A stretch of DNA of 64,000 nucleotides from Arthrobacter agilis (GTDB lineage: Bacteria; Actinomycetota; Actinomycetes; Actinomycetales; Micrococcaceae). Every line of letters starts with the position of its first letter. The stretch's first letter is position 1. The position numbers and the translations under genes are program-made. Location of the stretch: assembly GCF_030816075.1 (NCBI RefSeq), contig NZ_JAUSXO010000001.1, positions 1,426,001 through 1,490,000 on the forward strand, given 5' to 3'. The notes below the pieces were generated by a model that saw only the letters and a list, made by a program, of their open reading frames with translations, was not told where the DNA came from and did no database searches. Shown here in pieces: positions 17,434 to 25,537 of this stretch.

Positions 17434-18369
17434 GTGCGCAAAGTTCTAGCAATCCTCCTTCCGCTGCTGCTGTTGCTGACGGCCTGCGGCGGCGAGACGA
17501 CGGGAAAGTCGGCGGGGGCGGCGGGGGTGTTCGATTCGGTGACGGTGTCCGGGGGGTCGGATGAGGAGGCGCCGACGGTGGAGTTCGAGTCTCCCCTGGA
17601 TACCAGTGCCGCGGCGGCGAAGACTGTCGCCGAGGGTGAGGGTGAGCAGATCCAGGAGGGTCAGCAGATCCGGGTGCAGTTGGTGGCCCTGAACGCCGAG
17701 GACGGGTCGGTGCTCGGTGACACCTACAGTCAGGGCCAGCCGCAGGTGCTGCCCCTGGATGATGCGTTCAAGAGCGAGTTCCCCGAATTGTTCGAGGTCC
17801 TGACCGGTACGAAGGTCGGGGCGCAGGTCGCGTTCGTCGCGCCCGCCCCGCCGGCGGCGGAGGGTGCCCCGGAGACCCCGGAGCAGGTCCTGGTGCTGAA
17901 GGTGATCTCGGCCGAGCAGCCGCCGCCGGAGCCGGAGGTCCTCGCGCCCGAGGACGTCAAGGGCCTGGACGAGGAGGGCCGCCTGCCGACGTTCGCGTTC
18001 GATGACAAGGGGGCCCCGGAGGTCACGATCCCGGACAACGACCCGTCCGAGGATCTCGTCGTGAAGGTCCTGGAGGAGGGTGACGGGGAGGAGATCGCCG
18101 AGAGCGATACGATCACCGCGAACTACACGGGGTGGACGTACGCCGATGGGCAGAAGTTCGATTCCAGCTTCGATCGGGGGGAGCCGGCGAGTTTCCCGCT
18201 GAACGGGGTGATCACGGGCTGGACGAAGGGCCTGGCCGGGCAGAAGGTCGGTTCCAAGGTCCTGCTGGTGATCCCCGAGCCGTGGGCGTATCCCAACGCC
18301 GGGCAGGGCCAGCCCTCGGGCACCCTGGTCTTCTACGTCGAGATCGTCTCCAAGGACGCCGCCAAGTAG
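17434..18369 (+). CDS. FKBP-type peptidyl-prolyl isomerase lipoprotein with two FKBP-like domains
   Basis: 311 residues from GTG 17434. A signal peptide ends in the lipobox LLTAC, so the mature protein is lipid-anchored outside the membrane. Residues ~65-165 (IQEGQQIRVQLVALNAEDG to VLVLKVI) look like a degenerate FKBP domain; residues ~200-311 are a full one (ITANYTGWTYADGQKFDSS, GVITGWTKGLAGQKVGSKVLLVIP, GTLVFYVEIVS). The family speeds proline isomerisation in exported proteins. Codons ending in G and T are more frequent here than in neighbouring genes. A TAGGCT at ~17369 may be its -10. Placement just after the pafA gene is common in actinobacteria; no direct link to pupylation is implied. 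Confidence 0.9.
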   Translation: MRKVLAILLPLLLLLTACGGETTGKSAGAAGVFDSVTVSGGSDEEAPTVEFESPLDTSAAAAKTVAEGEGEQIQEGQQIRVQLVALNAEDGSVLGDTYSQGQPQVLPLDDAFKSEFPELFEVLTGTKVGAQVAFVAPAPPAAEGAPETPEQVLVLKVISAEQPPPEPEVLAPEDVKGLDEEGRLPTFAFDDKGAPEVTIPDNDPSEDLVVKVLEEGDGEEIAESDTITANYTGWTYADGQKFDSSFDRGEPASFPLNGVITGWTKGLAGQKVGSKVLLVIPEPWAYPNAGQGQPSGTLVFYVEIVSKDAAK

Positions 18370-18416
18370 TCCCCAATCCGCACCATCCACCACGCCCTTC
18401 CTACGAGAGGAAACCC

Positions 18417-18812
18417 ATGTCCTTCGGACAGCGCAACTTCGACCGGCAGAAGCCGGAGATCGACTTCCCCGCCCACGACGTCCCCACCGATCTCGTCATC
18501 GAGGACATCATCGAGGGGACCGGGGACGAGGCCAAGGCCGGGAACACCGTGTCCACGCACTACGTGGGCGTCGCGTTCTCGACGGGCGAGGAGTTCGACG
18601 CGTCCTGGAACCGCGGGGCGCCGCTCGACTTCCGCGTGGGCATCGGCCAGGTCATCCAGGGCTGGGACCAGGGCCTGCTCGGCATGAAGGTCGGCGGACG
18701 CCGCCGCCTCGAGATCCCGTCCCACCTGGCCTACGGCCCGAGCGGTGCGGGTTCGGCGATCGGCCCCAACGAGGCGCTGATCTTCGTGGTGGACCTGCTC
18801 GCCGTCCGCTAG
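18417..18812 (+). CDS. FKBP-type peptidyl-prolyl cis-trans isomerase, cytoplasmic
   Basis: 131 residues forming one complete FKBP domain: DLVIEDIIEGTGDEAKAGNTVSTHYVGV, then EFDASWNRGAPLDFRVG, VIQGWDQGLLGMKVGGRRRLEIPSHLAYG and IGPNEALIFVVDLLAVR. The conserved Tyr, Asp, Phe and Trp of the active site are present. There is no signal peptide, so it should act in the cytoplasm. GAGAGGAAA upstream of ATG 18417 is a good ribosome site. It follows the lipoprotein FKBP by 47 bases and is closed by a strong hairpin at 18819. Confidence 0.93.
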   Translation: MSFGQRNFDRQKPEIDFPAHDVPTDLVIEDIIEGTGDEAKAGNTVSTHYVGVAFSTGEEFDASWNRGAPLDFRVGIGQVIQGWDQGLLGMKVGGRRRLEIPSHLAYGPSGAGSAIGPNEALIFVVDLLAVR

Positions 18813-18818
18813 CACCAT

Positions 18819-18839
18819 CGGCCGGCACCGTGCCGGCCG
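18819..18839 (+). terminator. Rho-independent-type terminator after the FKBP gene
   Basis: CGGCCGGCA-CCG-TGCCGGCCG is a nine-pair perfect stem with a three-base loop, seven bases after the FKBP stop codon and followed by GTCTTCC. The position and stem strength make it the likely end of the FKBP transcripts. Confidence 0.65.
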
Positions 18840-18858
18840 GTCTTCCAGCACCATCGTC

Positions 18859-18902
18859 CAGGAGGGACGCAGGTCAGCCCCGGTTGGCGTGCGTCCCTCC
18901 TG
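18859..18902. promoter_or_regulatory. 13-bp perfect inverted repeat just upstream of pafBC
   Basis: CAGGAGGGACGCA (18859-18871) and TGCGTCCCTCCTG (18890-18902) are exact reverse complements separated by 18 bases. The right arm overlaps the place where the pafBC -35 would lie if TAGGGT at 18919-18924 is its -10. It could be a second terminator or an operator of the pafBC promoter; the sequence alone does not decide. Confidence 0.55.
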
Positions 18903-18930
18903 CCGCGTCGAGGAAAGGTAGGGTTTCCCC

Positions 18931-20919
18931 GTGTCCGCAAAACGAACCGAACGCCTCCTCACCCTGGTGATCATGCTCCTGTCGAGCCGCCGCGGGTTCA
19001 CGAAGGAGGAACTGTTCGAGGAGATCGACCTGTACCGCGAGGCGACGTCCGTCGCGGCCCGCGAGAAGCTCTTCGACCGCGACAAGGCGGCCCTCCGCGA
19101 GCAGGGCATCCCGCTCGAGGCCTTCAGCGAGGACACCCTGTTCGACAACGACAACACGGTGCAGCGCTACCGCATCGACGCCGAGGACTACCGCCTCGGC
19201 GGCGTCACCTTCCAGCCCGAGGAATACGCGGTCCTCAACCTCGCCGCAGGCGTGTGGGACCAGGGCTCCCTCGACTCCGCGGCGTCCAGGGCCCTGCGGA
19301 AGCTGAGCTCCCGCAGTACCGACGGCGGCATCGAACTCACGCCCCTGATCCAGCCCCGCATCACCACGGACGCACCCTACTGGGACGTCGTCTGGCAGGC
19401 GCTCACCTCCCGGGCGCCCCTCCGCTTCCCCTACCGGGCCGCCAGCACGGGGCGTGAGGAGCTCCGCACGATCTACCCGTGGGGCATGGGGGCCCGTTTC
19501 GGCCACTGGTACGTGGTGGGCTTCGACACCACGCGCAACGCCGAGCGCTTCTTCCGCCTCTCCCGCATGACCGGGGAGCCCGTGGTGCTGCCGGGCACGT
19601 TCGACGTCCCGGCGTCCTTCGATATGAACCAGACGCTCGCCTCCCTCTCCCGCAGCGAACCCGACCGCACGGCCGTCATCGCCGTCCGTCCCGGCTCCTG
19701 CCAGGTGCTCAGGGTCCGCAAGGACGCGGAAGTGCTGCAGACGGGTGAGGAGTGGGACGTGCTGCGCGTGCCCTATGCGGCGTCGAGCCCCATGGCGGCG
19801 ACCGTCGCGGGACTGGGCACCAACGCGAGGGTGCGGGAACCCCAGGATCTCGCCGCGGAGGTCGGGCGGCTGCTCGACGGCGCCTACACGGCCGCGATCG
19901 CTGCGCCGCACGGCCTCGAGATCACGCAGGGGGTGCGGCCCGCGCCGCGGCGGAAGGCCTCCGCCCAGGATCATCTGCTCCGCCTGCTGGACCTCGTGCC
20001 CTACCTCCTGGCCCACCCGGGCGCCGAGGTGGGCGAGACGGCGCGGAAGTTCGACGTCAGCGAGAGCCAGCTCACCAAGGACCTCGACCTGCTGTTCGTG
20101 AGCGGGCCCCGGCACTACCCGGACGGCCTGATGGACGTGAACATCGAGGACGGGCGGATCTACCTGACGAACGCGCGTGACCTCGCCGAGCCGGTGAAGC
20201 TGAGCATGGACGAGGCCTGCTCCCTGATCGTCGGGCTCCAGGCGCTCCGCGAGCTGCCCGGCATGAGGAACAACGAGGCGATCGTCAGCGCCCAGACCAA
20301 GCTGACCGCCGCCGCCGGGGACGCGGCCCGCATCGGCACGGCGGTAGCCACCAAGCTGACGGAGGACGACATCGATCCCACCCTCGAGGTGCTGCAGGCC
20401 GCCCTGCACTCGCGGGTCCGGGTGGAGGTCGACTACTTCGTGCCGACGCGCGACGAGATCACCCACCGCCTCCTCGAGCCCATCCGGATCTTCCTGCACC
20501 AGGACACCTGGTACCTCGAGGCGTGGAGCGTTGACTCCGACGGGCTGCGGAACTTCCGGCTGGACCGCATCCAGCGCGCCGTGCTGACCGACCAGCCGGC
20601 CACCGCACTCGTGGACGAGGAGTCCCTCGCCCGTGACCGGCGGGCGGCCCTGCCGTACCGGTCCGGCGACACGGACCAGGCCGTCACGCTGCTGCTGGAG
20701 CCCCGGGCGCGGTGGATCGCGGCGCAGTACAACGCGGACGCCGTGGAGGAACTCGGCGAGGACCGCCTCGCCGCACGCCTCAAGGTGGCCTCGAGCGCCT
20801 GGATCCCCGGGCTGGTGGCCGGGCTCGGAGGGTCGGCCGCCGTCGTCGCCCCGGACCAGCTGCGCGAGGAGACCCTCCGATGGCTCGAGGCGGCCAGGGC
20901 CCATCAGGCCCTGGCCTAG
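18931..20919 (+). CDS. pafBC: PafBC, fused WYL-domain transcriptional activator of the DNA damage response
   Basis: 662 residues, equal to PafB plus PafC in one chain. Each half has an N-terminal winged helix (RTERLLTLVIMLLSSRRGFTKEEL; DHLLRLLDLVPYLLAHPGAEVGETA), a WYL domain (first half LRTIYPWGMGARFGHWYVVG; second half EPIRIFLHQDTWYLEAWSVD) and a WCX-type C-terminal part. In mycobacteria the two subunits are separate and form a heterodimer that activates LexA-independent DNA repair genes, probably on sensing single-stranded DNA; fusion is known in Arthrobacter. TAGGGT at 18919-18924 lies six bases before GTG 18931, so the message is probably leaderless. Despite the name it is not part of the ligase machinery. 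Confidence 0.94.
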   Translation: MSAKRTERLLTLVIMLLSSRRGFTKEELFEEIDLYREATSVAAREKLFDRDKAALREQGIPLEAFSEDTLFDNDNTVQRYRIDAEDYRLGGVTFQPEEYAVLNLAAGVWDQGSLDSAASRALRKLSSRSTDGGIELTPLIQPRITTDAPYWDVVWQALTSRAPLRFPYRAASTGREELRTIYPWGMGARFGHWYVVGFDTTRNAERFFRLSRMTGEPVVLPGTFDVPASFDMNQTLASLSRSEPDRTAVIAVRPGSCQVLRVRKDAEVLQTGEEWDVLRVPYAASSPMAATVAGLGTNARVREPQDLAAEVGRLLDGAYTAAIAAPHGLEITQGVRPAPRRKASAQDHLLRLLDLVPYLLAHPGAEVGETARKFDVSESQLTKDLDLLFVSGPRHYPDGLMDVNIEDGRIYLTNARDLAEPVKLSMDEACSLIVGLQALRELPGMRNNEAIVSAQTKLTAAAGDAARIGTAVATKLTEDDIDPTLEVLQAALHSRVRVEVDYFVPTRDEITHRLLEPIRIFLHQDTWYLEAWSVDSDGLRNFRLDRIQRAVLTDQPATALVDEESLARDRRAALPYRSGDTDQAVTLLLEPRARWIAAQYNADAVEELGEDRLAARLKVASSAWIPGLVAGLGGSAAVVAPDQLREETLRWLEAARAHQALA

Positions 20920-20928
20920 ACTGAAGCC

Positions 20929-21279
20929 ATGCTCTGGTGGATGTGGGTCGTGCTGTGGGTGGCGCTGGTGGCCGTGAGCGTCATCTTCCTCGCCGTCGTC
21001 GGGTTCCGCGTGTTCCGTCGTGGAATGCGAACTCTCGGTGAATTCGGGGAGGCGATGGACCGCCTCGAGGTGAACGTGCCGACCGACGACACCCCCGCTC
21101 CACGCTCAGCCGGGGTGCCCGGGATCCCCGTGCCCGCCGTGTTCTCCCGGCCGGAGGACATCAGCGCCGCCCGCACCCTCGCCGGCATCCGGCGGGCGGA
21201 GGACCGCCGCAACCGGCGGATCATCAGGCGGGCCGGCCGCGGGCAGCCACAACTCCTGCAGGACATGCCCCACCTGTGA
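20929..21279 (+). CDS. small single-pass membrane protein, function unknown
   Basis: 116 residues. A hydrophobic segment (WWMWVVLWVALVAVSVIFLAVV) at residues 3-24 is followed by a basic stop-transfer stretch (FRVFRRGMR) and a Pro-rich then strongly basic cytoplasmic tail (RRAEDRRNRRIIRRAGRG). No known domain is recognised. TAGACT at 20917-20922 overlaps the pafBC stop codon and lies six bases before ATG 20929; there is no ribosome site, so it is probably transcribed separately as a leaderless message. Similar short proteins lie between pafBC and tatA in related genomes. Confidence 0.7.
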   Translation: MLWWMWVVLWVALVAVSVIFLAVVGFRVFRRGMRTLGEFGEAMDRLEVNVPTDDTPAPRSAGVPGIPVPAVFSRPEDISAARTLAGIRRAEDRRNRRIIRRAGRGQPQLLQDMPHL

Positions 21280-21316
21280 CCTAAACTGTTGGGGGGACCA
21301 ACGAGAGGAATTGGGC

Positions 21317-21682
21317 ATGAGGCTCGAAGGCTGGCACATCGTCATCATCATCGTTCTTGCGATCGTTCTGTTCGGCGCTCCGAAGCTGCCGGGCCTGGCG
21401 CGCAGCGTCGGTCAGTCCCTGCGGATCTTCAAGTCCGAGGTGAAGCAGATGAAGGACGAGAACAACACCCCGGACGCCGGGACGGATCCCGTGGAGGGCC
21501 GGGTCGTCAGCAACCCGTCGCCGCAGACCTACACCCCGACCTACCAGACGCCCGTGCAGCACCCGGGCCAGCCCGGCCAGCAGTACGGCCAGCAGGCACC
21601 GCACCATGCGGCCGAGGGCCGCACCGAAGGCACCCAGGCAGGCCCGTCGCAGCAGGGCAGTTCCCCCGCCGCCGGCCAGTAG
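21317..21682 (+). CDS. tatA: Sec-independent translocase subunit TatA
   Basis: 121 residues. The N-terminal membrane helix and hinge (GWHIVIIIVLAIVLFGAPKLPGLARSVGQSLRIFKSEVKQ) are the TatA/E signature with the FG pair before the amphipathic helix. The C-terminal half is a disordered Pro/Gln-rich tail (YTPTYQTPVQHPGQPGQQYGQ). TatA oligomerises to open the path for folded proteins with twin-arginine signals. GAGAGGAA at 21303-21310 sits seven bases before ATG 21317, favouring it over a TTG two codons earlier. It lies 15 bases upstream of tatC in one transcript. Confidence 0.95.
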   Translation: MRLEGWHIVIIIVLAIVLFGAPKLPGLARSVGQSLRIFKSEVKQMKDENNTPDAGTDPVEGRVVSNPSPQTYTPTYQTPVQHPGQPGQQYGQQAPHHAAEGRTEGTQAGPSQQGSSPAAGQ

Positions 21683-21697
21683 GTCGGACACGTCCCG

Positions 21698-22537
21698 GTG
21701 TCACCAGCAAAGGGCCGCCCGCGCGGCAGGAAGGCCAACCCCGAGGGGCGGATGGCCCTCAAGGAGCACCTCCGCGAAGCCCGCAACCGGCTCTTCAAGT
21801 CGGCGATCGCGGTCATCCTCGGCACGGTGGCCGGGTTCTTCGTCTACGAGCCCGTCCTGCGGGCACTGGCCGCGCCGATCATCGCGATCAACGCTCAGGA
21901 GGGCAGGACCGCGTCGCTGAACTTCGACAGCGCCGCCTCGCCGTTCGACCTGCTCATCCAGGTCTCGGTCTTCCTGGGCCTGGTGCTCTCCAGCCCCGTG
22001 TGGTTGTACCAGTTGTGGGCGTTCATCACCCCGGGGCTGAAGACCAAAGAACGCCGGATCGCGCTGGCGTTCATCGCCGTCGCCTTCCCCCTGTTCCTCG
22101 GCGGCATCACCCTGGCCTGGCTGATCCTGCCCAACGCGGTGCGGGTCCTGACGGAGTTCACGCCCGAGGACTTCTCCAACTACATCAGCGTCTCCGTGTA
22201 CTTCACGTTCGTCCTGCGGCTCATGCTCGCGTTCGGCATCGCGTTCCTGCTGCCCGTGATCCTCGTGGGCCTGAACATGGTGGGCCTGGTGTCCGGGAAG
22301 CAGATCCTCAAGGCCTGGCGGATCACCGTGTTCCTGGTGTGCCTGTTCGCCGCGATGGCCGCGCCCGGAGGGGACGCGCTGAGCATGTTCTACCTCGCCG
22401 TGCCGCTGCTGCTGCTGTTCTTCGTCGCCATCGGGCTGTGCCTGCTCAATGACCGGCGCCGCGCCCGGCGGAACGCCGCCCGCGAGGCCGCCGTCGAGGC
22501 CGGCGCCGACACCGCCTCACCCCTCGACGCCCTGTGA
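21698..22537 (+). CDS. tatC: Sec-independent translocase subunit TatC
   Basis: 279 residues with six membrane segments. The N-terminal MALKEHLREARNRLFKSAIA is the conserved TatC cytoplasmic entry that recognises the twin-arginine signal peptide. The first loop and LYQLWAFITPGLKTKERR match the family. The C-terminal tail is charged and ends SPLDAL. TatC with TatA forms a minimal Tat receptor; no tatB is in the window. GTG 21698 is used; the ribosome site is weak, so coupling to tatA is likely. Confidence 0.94.
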   Translation: MSPAKGRPRGRKANPEGRMALKEHLREARNRLFKSAIAVILGTVAGFFVYEPVLRALAAPIIAINAQEGRTASLNFDSAASPFDLLIQVSVFLGLVLSSPVWLYQLWAFITPGLKTKERRIALAFIAVAFPLFLGGITLAWLILPNAVRVLTEFTPEDFSNYISVSVYFTFVLRLMLAFGIAFLLPVILVGLNMVGLVSGKQILKAWRITVFLVCLFAAMAAPGGDALSMFYLAVPLLLLFFVAIGLCLLNDRRRARRNAAREAAVEAGADTASPLDAL

Positions 22538-22664
22538 CCTCGACCCGCGCCTGATCCGGCCCCCGCGGACGCGCTCCCGGCACGCTCCGCAAGCACGCCC
22601 GACGCCCCGACGGTGCACCAACCCGCCGCGTGCCCGGCCCGGGCCGAGCGTCTAGGGTGGAAAG

Positions 22665-25490
22665 ATGACCACCCCCGCGGAGAGATACGCCGCTGCCAAG
22701 GCCCGGACCGAGCGTTCACGGACCCAGCTGTTCCAGTTCGCGCAGACGCTCGGCTTCGAGCTCGACCCGTTCCAGCAGGAGGCGTGCTCGGCCCTCGAAG
22801 CGGGCAGGGGAGTGCTCGTCGCGGCGCCCACCGGCGCCGGCAAGACCGTGGTGGGCGAGTTCGCCGTCTTCCTGGCCCTGCAGCAGGGCCTGAAGGCCTT
22901 CTACACCACACCCATCAAGGCCCTCAGCAACCAGAAGTACTCGGAACTGGCGGCGGTGCACGGCGCCGACCGCGTGGGACTGCTGACGGGCGACACGAGC
23001 ATCAACGGTGACGCCGACGTGATCGTCATGACCACCGAGGTGCTGCGGAACATGCTGTACGCGAACTCGGACGCACTCGACAACCTCGGCTACGTGGTGA
23101 TGGACGAGGTGCACTACCTCGCCGACCGCTTCCGTGGGGCGGTGTGGGAGGAAGTGATCATCCACCTGCCCACCGAGGTCAAGCTGGTCTCCCTCAGTGC
23201 CACCGTGTCGAACGCGGAGGAGTTCGGCGCCTGGCTGGACACCGTCCGCGGCGACACCGACGTCGTCGTGTCCGAACACCGTCCGGTCCCGCTGTGGCAG
23301 CACGTGATGGTCGGCCAGAACCTGATCGACCTGTTCGCGGGTGACATCGCGTTCGACGAGGCCGCGCCCGTCGGGGCAGGGACGGGCGCACGGGACCAGT
23401 ACGACGTGAATCCCGAGCTGCTGGAACTGGCGAGCAACGAGATCCGCCTGAACCAGCGGGCGAACTGGGGCGGCGGCGGCGGACGGCGTGGCAAGCAGCG
23501 CAACGGCCGCGGGGGCCCGCCGCAGGTCAGCGCGGTGCGGCGCGCCACCCGGCCCCAGGTGATCAGCGCCCTGGACCGCGCGGACCTGCTGCCCGCCATC
23601 ACCTTCATCTTCTCCCGGGCCGGGTGCGAGGCAGCCGTGACGCAGTGCCTGCACGCCGGGCTCTGGCTGACCACCGAGGACGAACGCGACGAGATCAGCG
23701 AGACGATCGACCAGGCCACCCTGGACATCCCGCGCGACGACCTCGAGATCCTCGGCTTCTGGACCTGGCGGGAAGGCCTGATCCGCGGCTTCACGGCCCA
23801 CCACGCCGGGATGCTGCCGACCTTCAAGGAGATCGTCGAGCGCCTGTTCGCCGCGGGCCTGGTCAAGGCGGTGTTCGCCACCGAGACCCTCGCCCTCGGC
23901 GTCAACATGCCCGCCCGGACCGTGGTGCTCGAGAAGCTCGACAAGTTCAACGGCGAGGCGCACGTCGACGTGACCGCGGGGGAGTACACGCAGCTCACCG
24001 GCCGCGCCGGCCGGCGCGGTATCGACGTCGAGGGCCATGCGGTGGTGCTGTGGCAGCCGGGCACCGACCCGGGAGCCGTCGCGGGCCTCGCCTCGCGCCG
24101 CACGTACCCCCTGAACTCGAGCTTCAGGCCCACCTACAACATGAGCATCAACCTGATGGCGCAGTTCGGGCAGGAACGCTCCCGGGAGATCCTCGAGACG
24201 TCCTTCGCCCAGTTCCAGGCCGACCGTTCCGTCGTCGGCCTCGCCAAGCAGGTGCGCAGCCGCGAGGAGTCGCTCAAGGGTTACGAGAAGTCGATGACGT
24301 GCCACCTCGGGGACTTCCGCGAGTACGCGAACCTGCGGCGCGAACTGACCGACCTCGAGTCGCGGGCGTCGCGGGACCGGTCCCGGACCCTGCGGTCCGC
24401 GGCCGAGACCTCGCTGGAGGCACTCCGTCCGGGTGACGTGATCGACGTCCCCGGGGGGCGCAGCCAGGGCTACGCCGTGGTCCTCGACAGTGACACGTCG
24501 AGGGAGCCCCGGCCCACGGTGCTCACGCTCGAGACGCAGATCCGGCGCGTCGGCGTGCAGGACCTCGACGGGCCCGTGGAGGTCCTCTCCCGCGTGCGCA
24601 TCCCGAAGCACTTCAGCGCGCGCAGCCCGAAGGACCGCCGCGACCTCACCTCGTCCCTGCGCAACGCGCTGGCGGAGAACCGCCCGCCGCGCCGGGGTGC
24701 CGACCGCGTCTCGGCCGGTGCCTCGGCGTCCGCGGCCGCCGAGGAGCGCGCCATCACCGACCTCCGCCGGCGCCTCCGCGCCCACCCCTGCCACGGCTGC
24801 AGCGAGCGGGAGCAGCATGCGCGCTGGGCGGAACGGTGGTGGAAGCTGCGCCGGGAGACCGACACCATCGCCGGCCAGATCCGCGGCCGCACGAACACCA
24901 TCGCCAAGACCTTCGACCGCGTCTCGGAGGTCCTCGGCCACTACGGGTACCTCGAGTACACCGACGACGGCGTGTCGGTGAGCGCGTCGGGCCAGAAGCT
25001 CCGCCGCATCTACGGCGAGAAGGACCTCCTGATCGCGCTGTGTATCGAGGAGGGCGCGTTCAGCGACCTCGACGCCGCGGAACTCGCCGCCCTCACCACG
25101 GTGCTCGTGTACCAGGCGAAGCGCGAGGAGCGGGGGGTGCGCCCGGTGATGCCGAGCGTGTCGCTCGAGGGCTCCGTGGAGACGATCATCCGGCAGTGGT
25201 CGCAGCTCAACGACGTCGAGGAGCAGCACCGGCTGCCCGTCACCAGCGAGCCGGAACTCTCGCTCGTCTGGCCCATGTTCAAGTGGGCGCAGGGCCGTTC
25301 CCTGCAGGCCGCCCTCAGCGGTACGGAACTCGCGGCCGGCGACTTCGTGCGGTGGTCCAAGCAGGTCATCGACCTCCTGGACCAGGTGGCCAAGGTGCCG
25401 GACCTGCCGGGCAACCTGCAGCAGACCTGCGTACGGGCCATCCGGCTGGTGCGCAGGGGTGTGGTGGCATACTCGAACATCAGTGAGTAG
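22665..25490 (+). CDS. DEAD/DEAH-box RNA helicase, HelY/Mtr4-like
   Basis: 941 residues. Superfamily 2 motifs: Q-like FELDPFQQEACSALEAG, motif I AAPTGAGKTVVGEFA, motif Ia TTPIKALSNQK, motif II MDEVHYLAD (DEVH), motif III SLSATVSNAEEFG, and motif VI QLTGRAGRRGIDVEG. An insertion rich in Gly/Arg (NWGGGGGRRGKQRNGRGG, ~residues 265-285) lies between the RecA domains. The C-terminal half matches the Ski2/Mtr4-like helical bundle. The nearest named actinobacterial relative is mycobacterial HelY; RNA processing or degradation is inferred. TAGGGT at 22653-22658 is six bases before ATG 22665, so it is probably leaderless and separate from tatC. Confidence 0.92.
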   Translation: MTTPAERYAAAKARTERSRTQLFQFAQTLGFELDPFQQEACSALEAGRGVLVAAPTGAGKTVVGEFAVFLALQQGLKAFYTTPIKALSNQKYSELAAVHGADRVGLLTGDTSINGDADVIVMTTEVLRNMLYANSDALDNLGYVVMDEVHYLADRFRGAVWEEVIIHLPTEVKLVSLSATVSNAEEFGAWLDTVRGDTDVVVSEHRPVPLWQHVMVGQNLIDLFAGDIAFDEAAPVGAGTGARDQYDVNPELLELASNEIRLNQRANWGGGGGRRGKQRNGRGGPPQVSAVRRATRPQVISALDRADLLPAITFIFSRAGCEAAVTQCLHAGLWLTTEDERDEISETIDQATLDIPRDDLEILGFWTWREGLIRGFTAHHAGMLPTFKEIVERLFAAGLVKAVFATETLALGVNMPARTVVLEKLDKFNGEAHVDVTAGEYTQLTGRAGRRGIDVEGHAVVLWQPGTDPGAVAGLASRRTYPLNSSFRPTYNMSINLMAQFGQERSREILETSFAQFQADRSVVGLAKQVRSREESLKGYEKSMTCHLGDFREYANLRRELTDLESRASRDRSRTLRSAAETSLEALRPGDVIDVPGGRSQGYAVVLDSDTSREPRPTVLTLETQIRRVGVQDLDGPVEVLSRVRIPKHFSARSPKDRRDLTSSLRNALAENRPPRRGADRVSAGASASAAAEERAITDLRRRLRAHPCHGCSEREQHARWAERWWKLRRETDTIAGQIRGRTNTIAKTFDRVSEVLGHYGYLEYTDDGVSVSASGQKLRRIYGEKDLLIALCIEEGAFSDLDAAELAALTTVLVYQAKREERGVRPVMPSVSLEGSVETIIRQWSQLNDVEEQHRLPVTSEPELSLVWPMFKWAQGRSLQAALSGTELAAGDFVRWSKQVIDLLDQVAKVPDLPGNLQQTCVRAIRLVRRGVVAYSNISE

Positions 25491-25537
25491 TCCTCCTCAA
25501 GGGACACACCGACCACAGAAAGCCGCCCAGCATCCCC

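Noticed and set aside
18874-20904. Minus-strand open frame of ~680 codons across pafBC
   Set aside because: Shadow frame caused by GC bias; PafBC on the plus strand explains the region fully.
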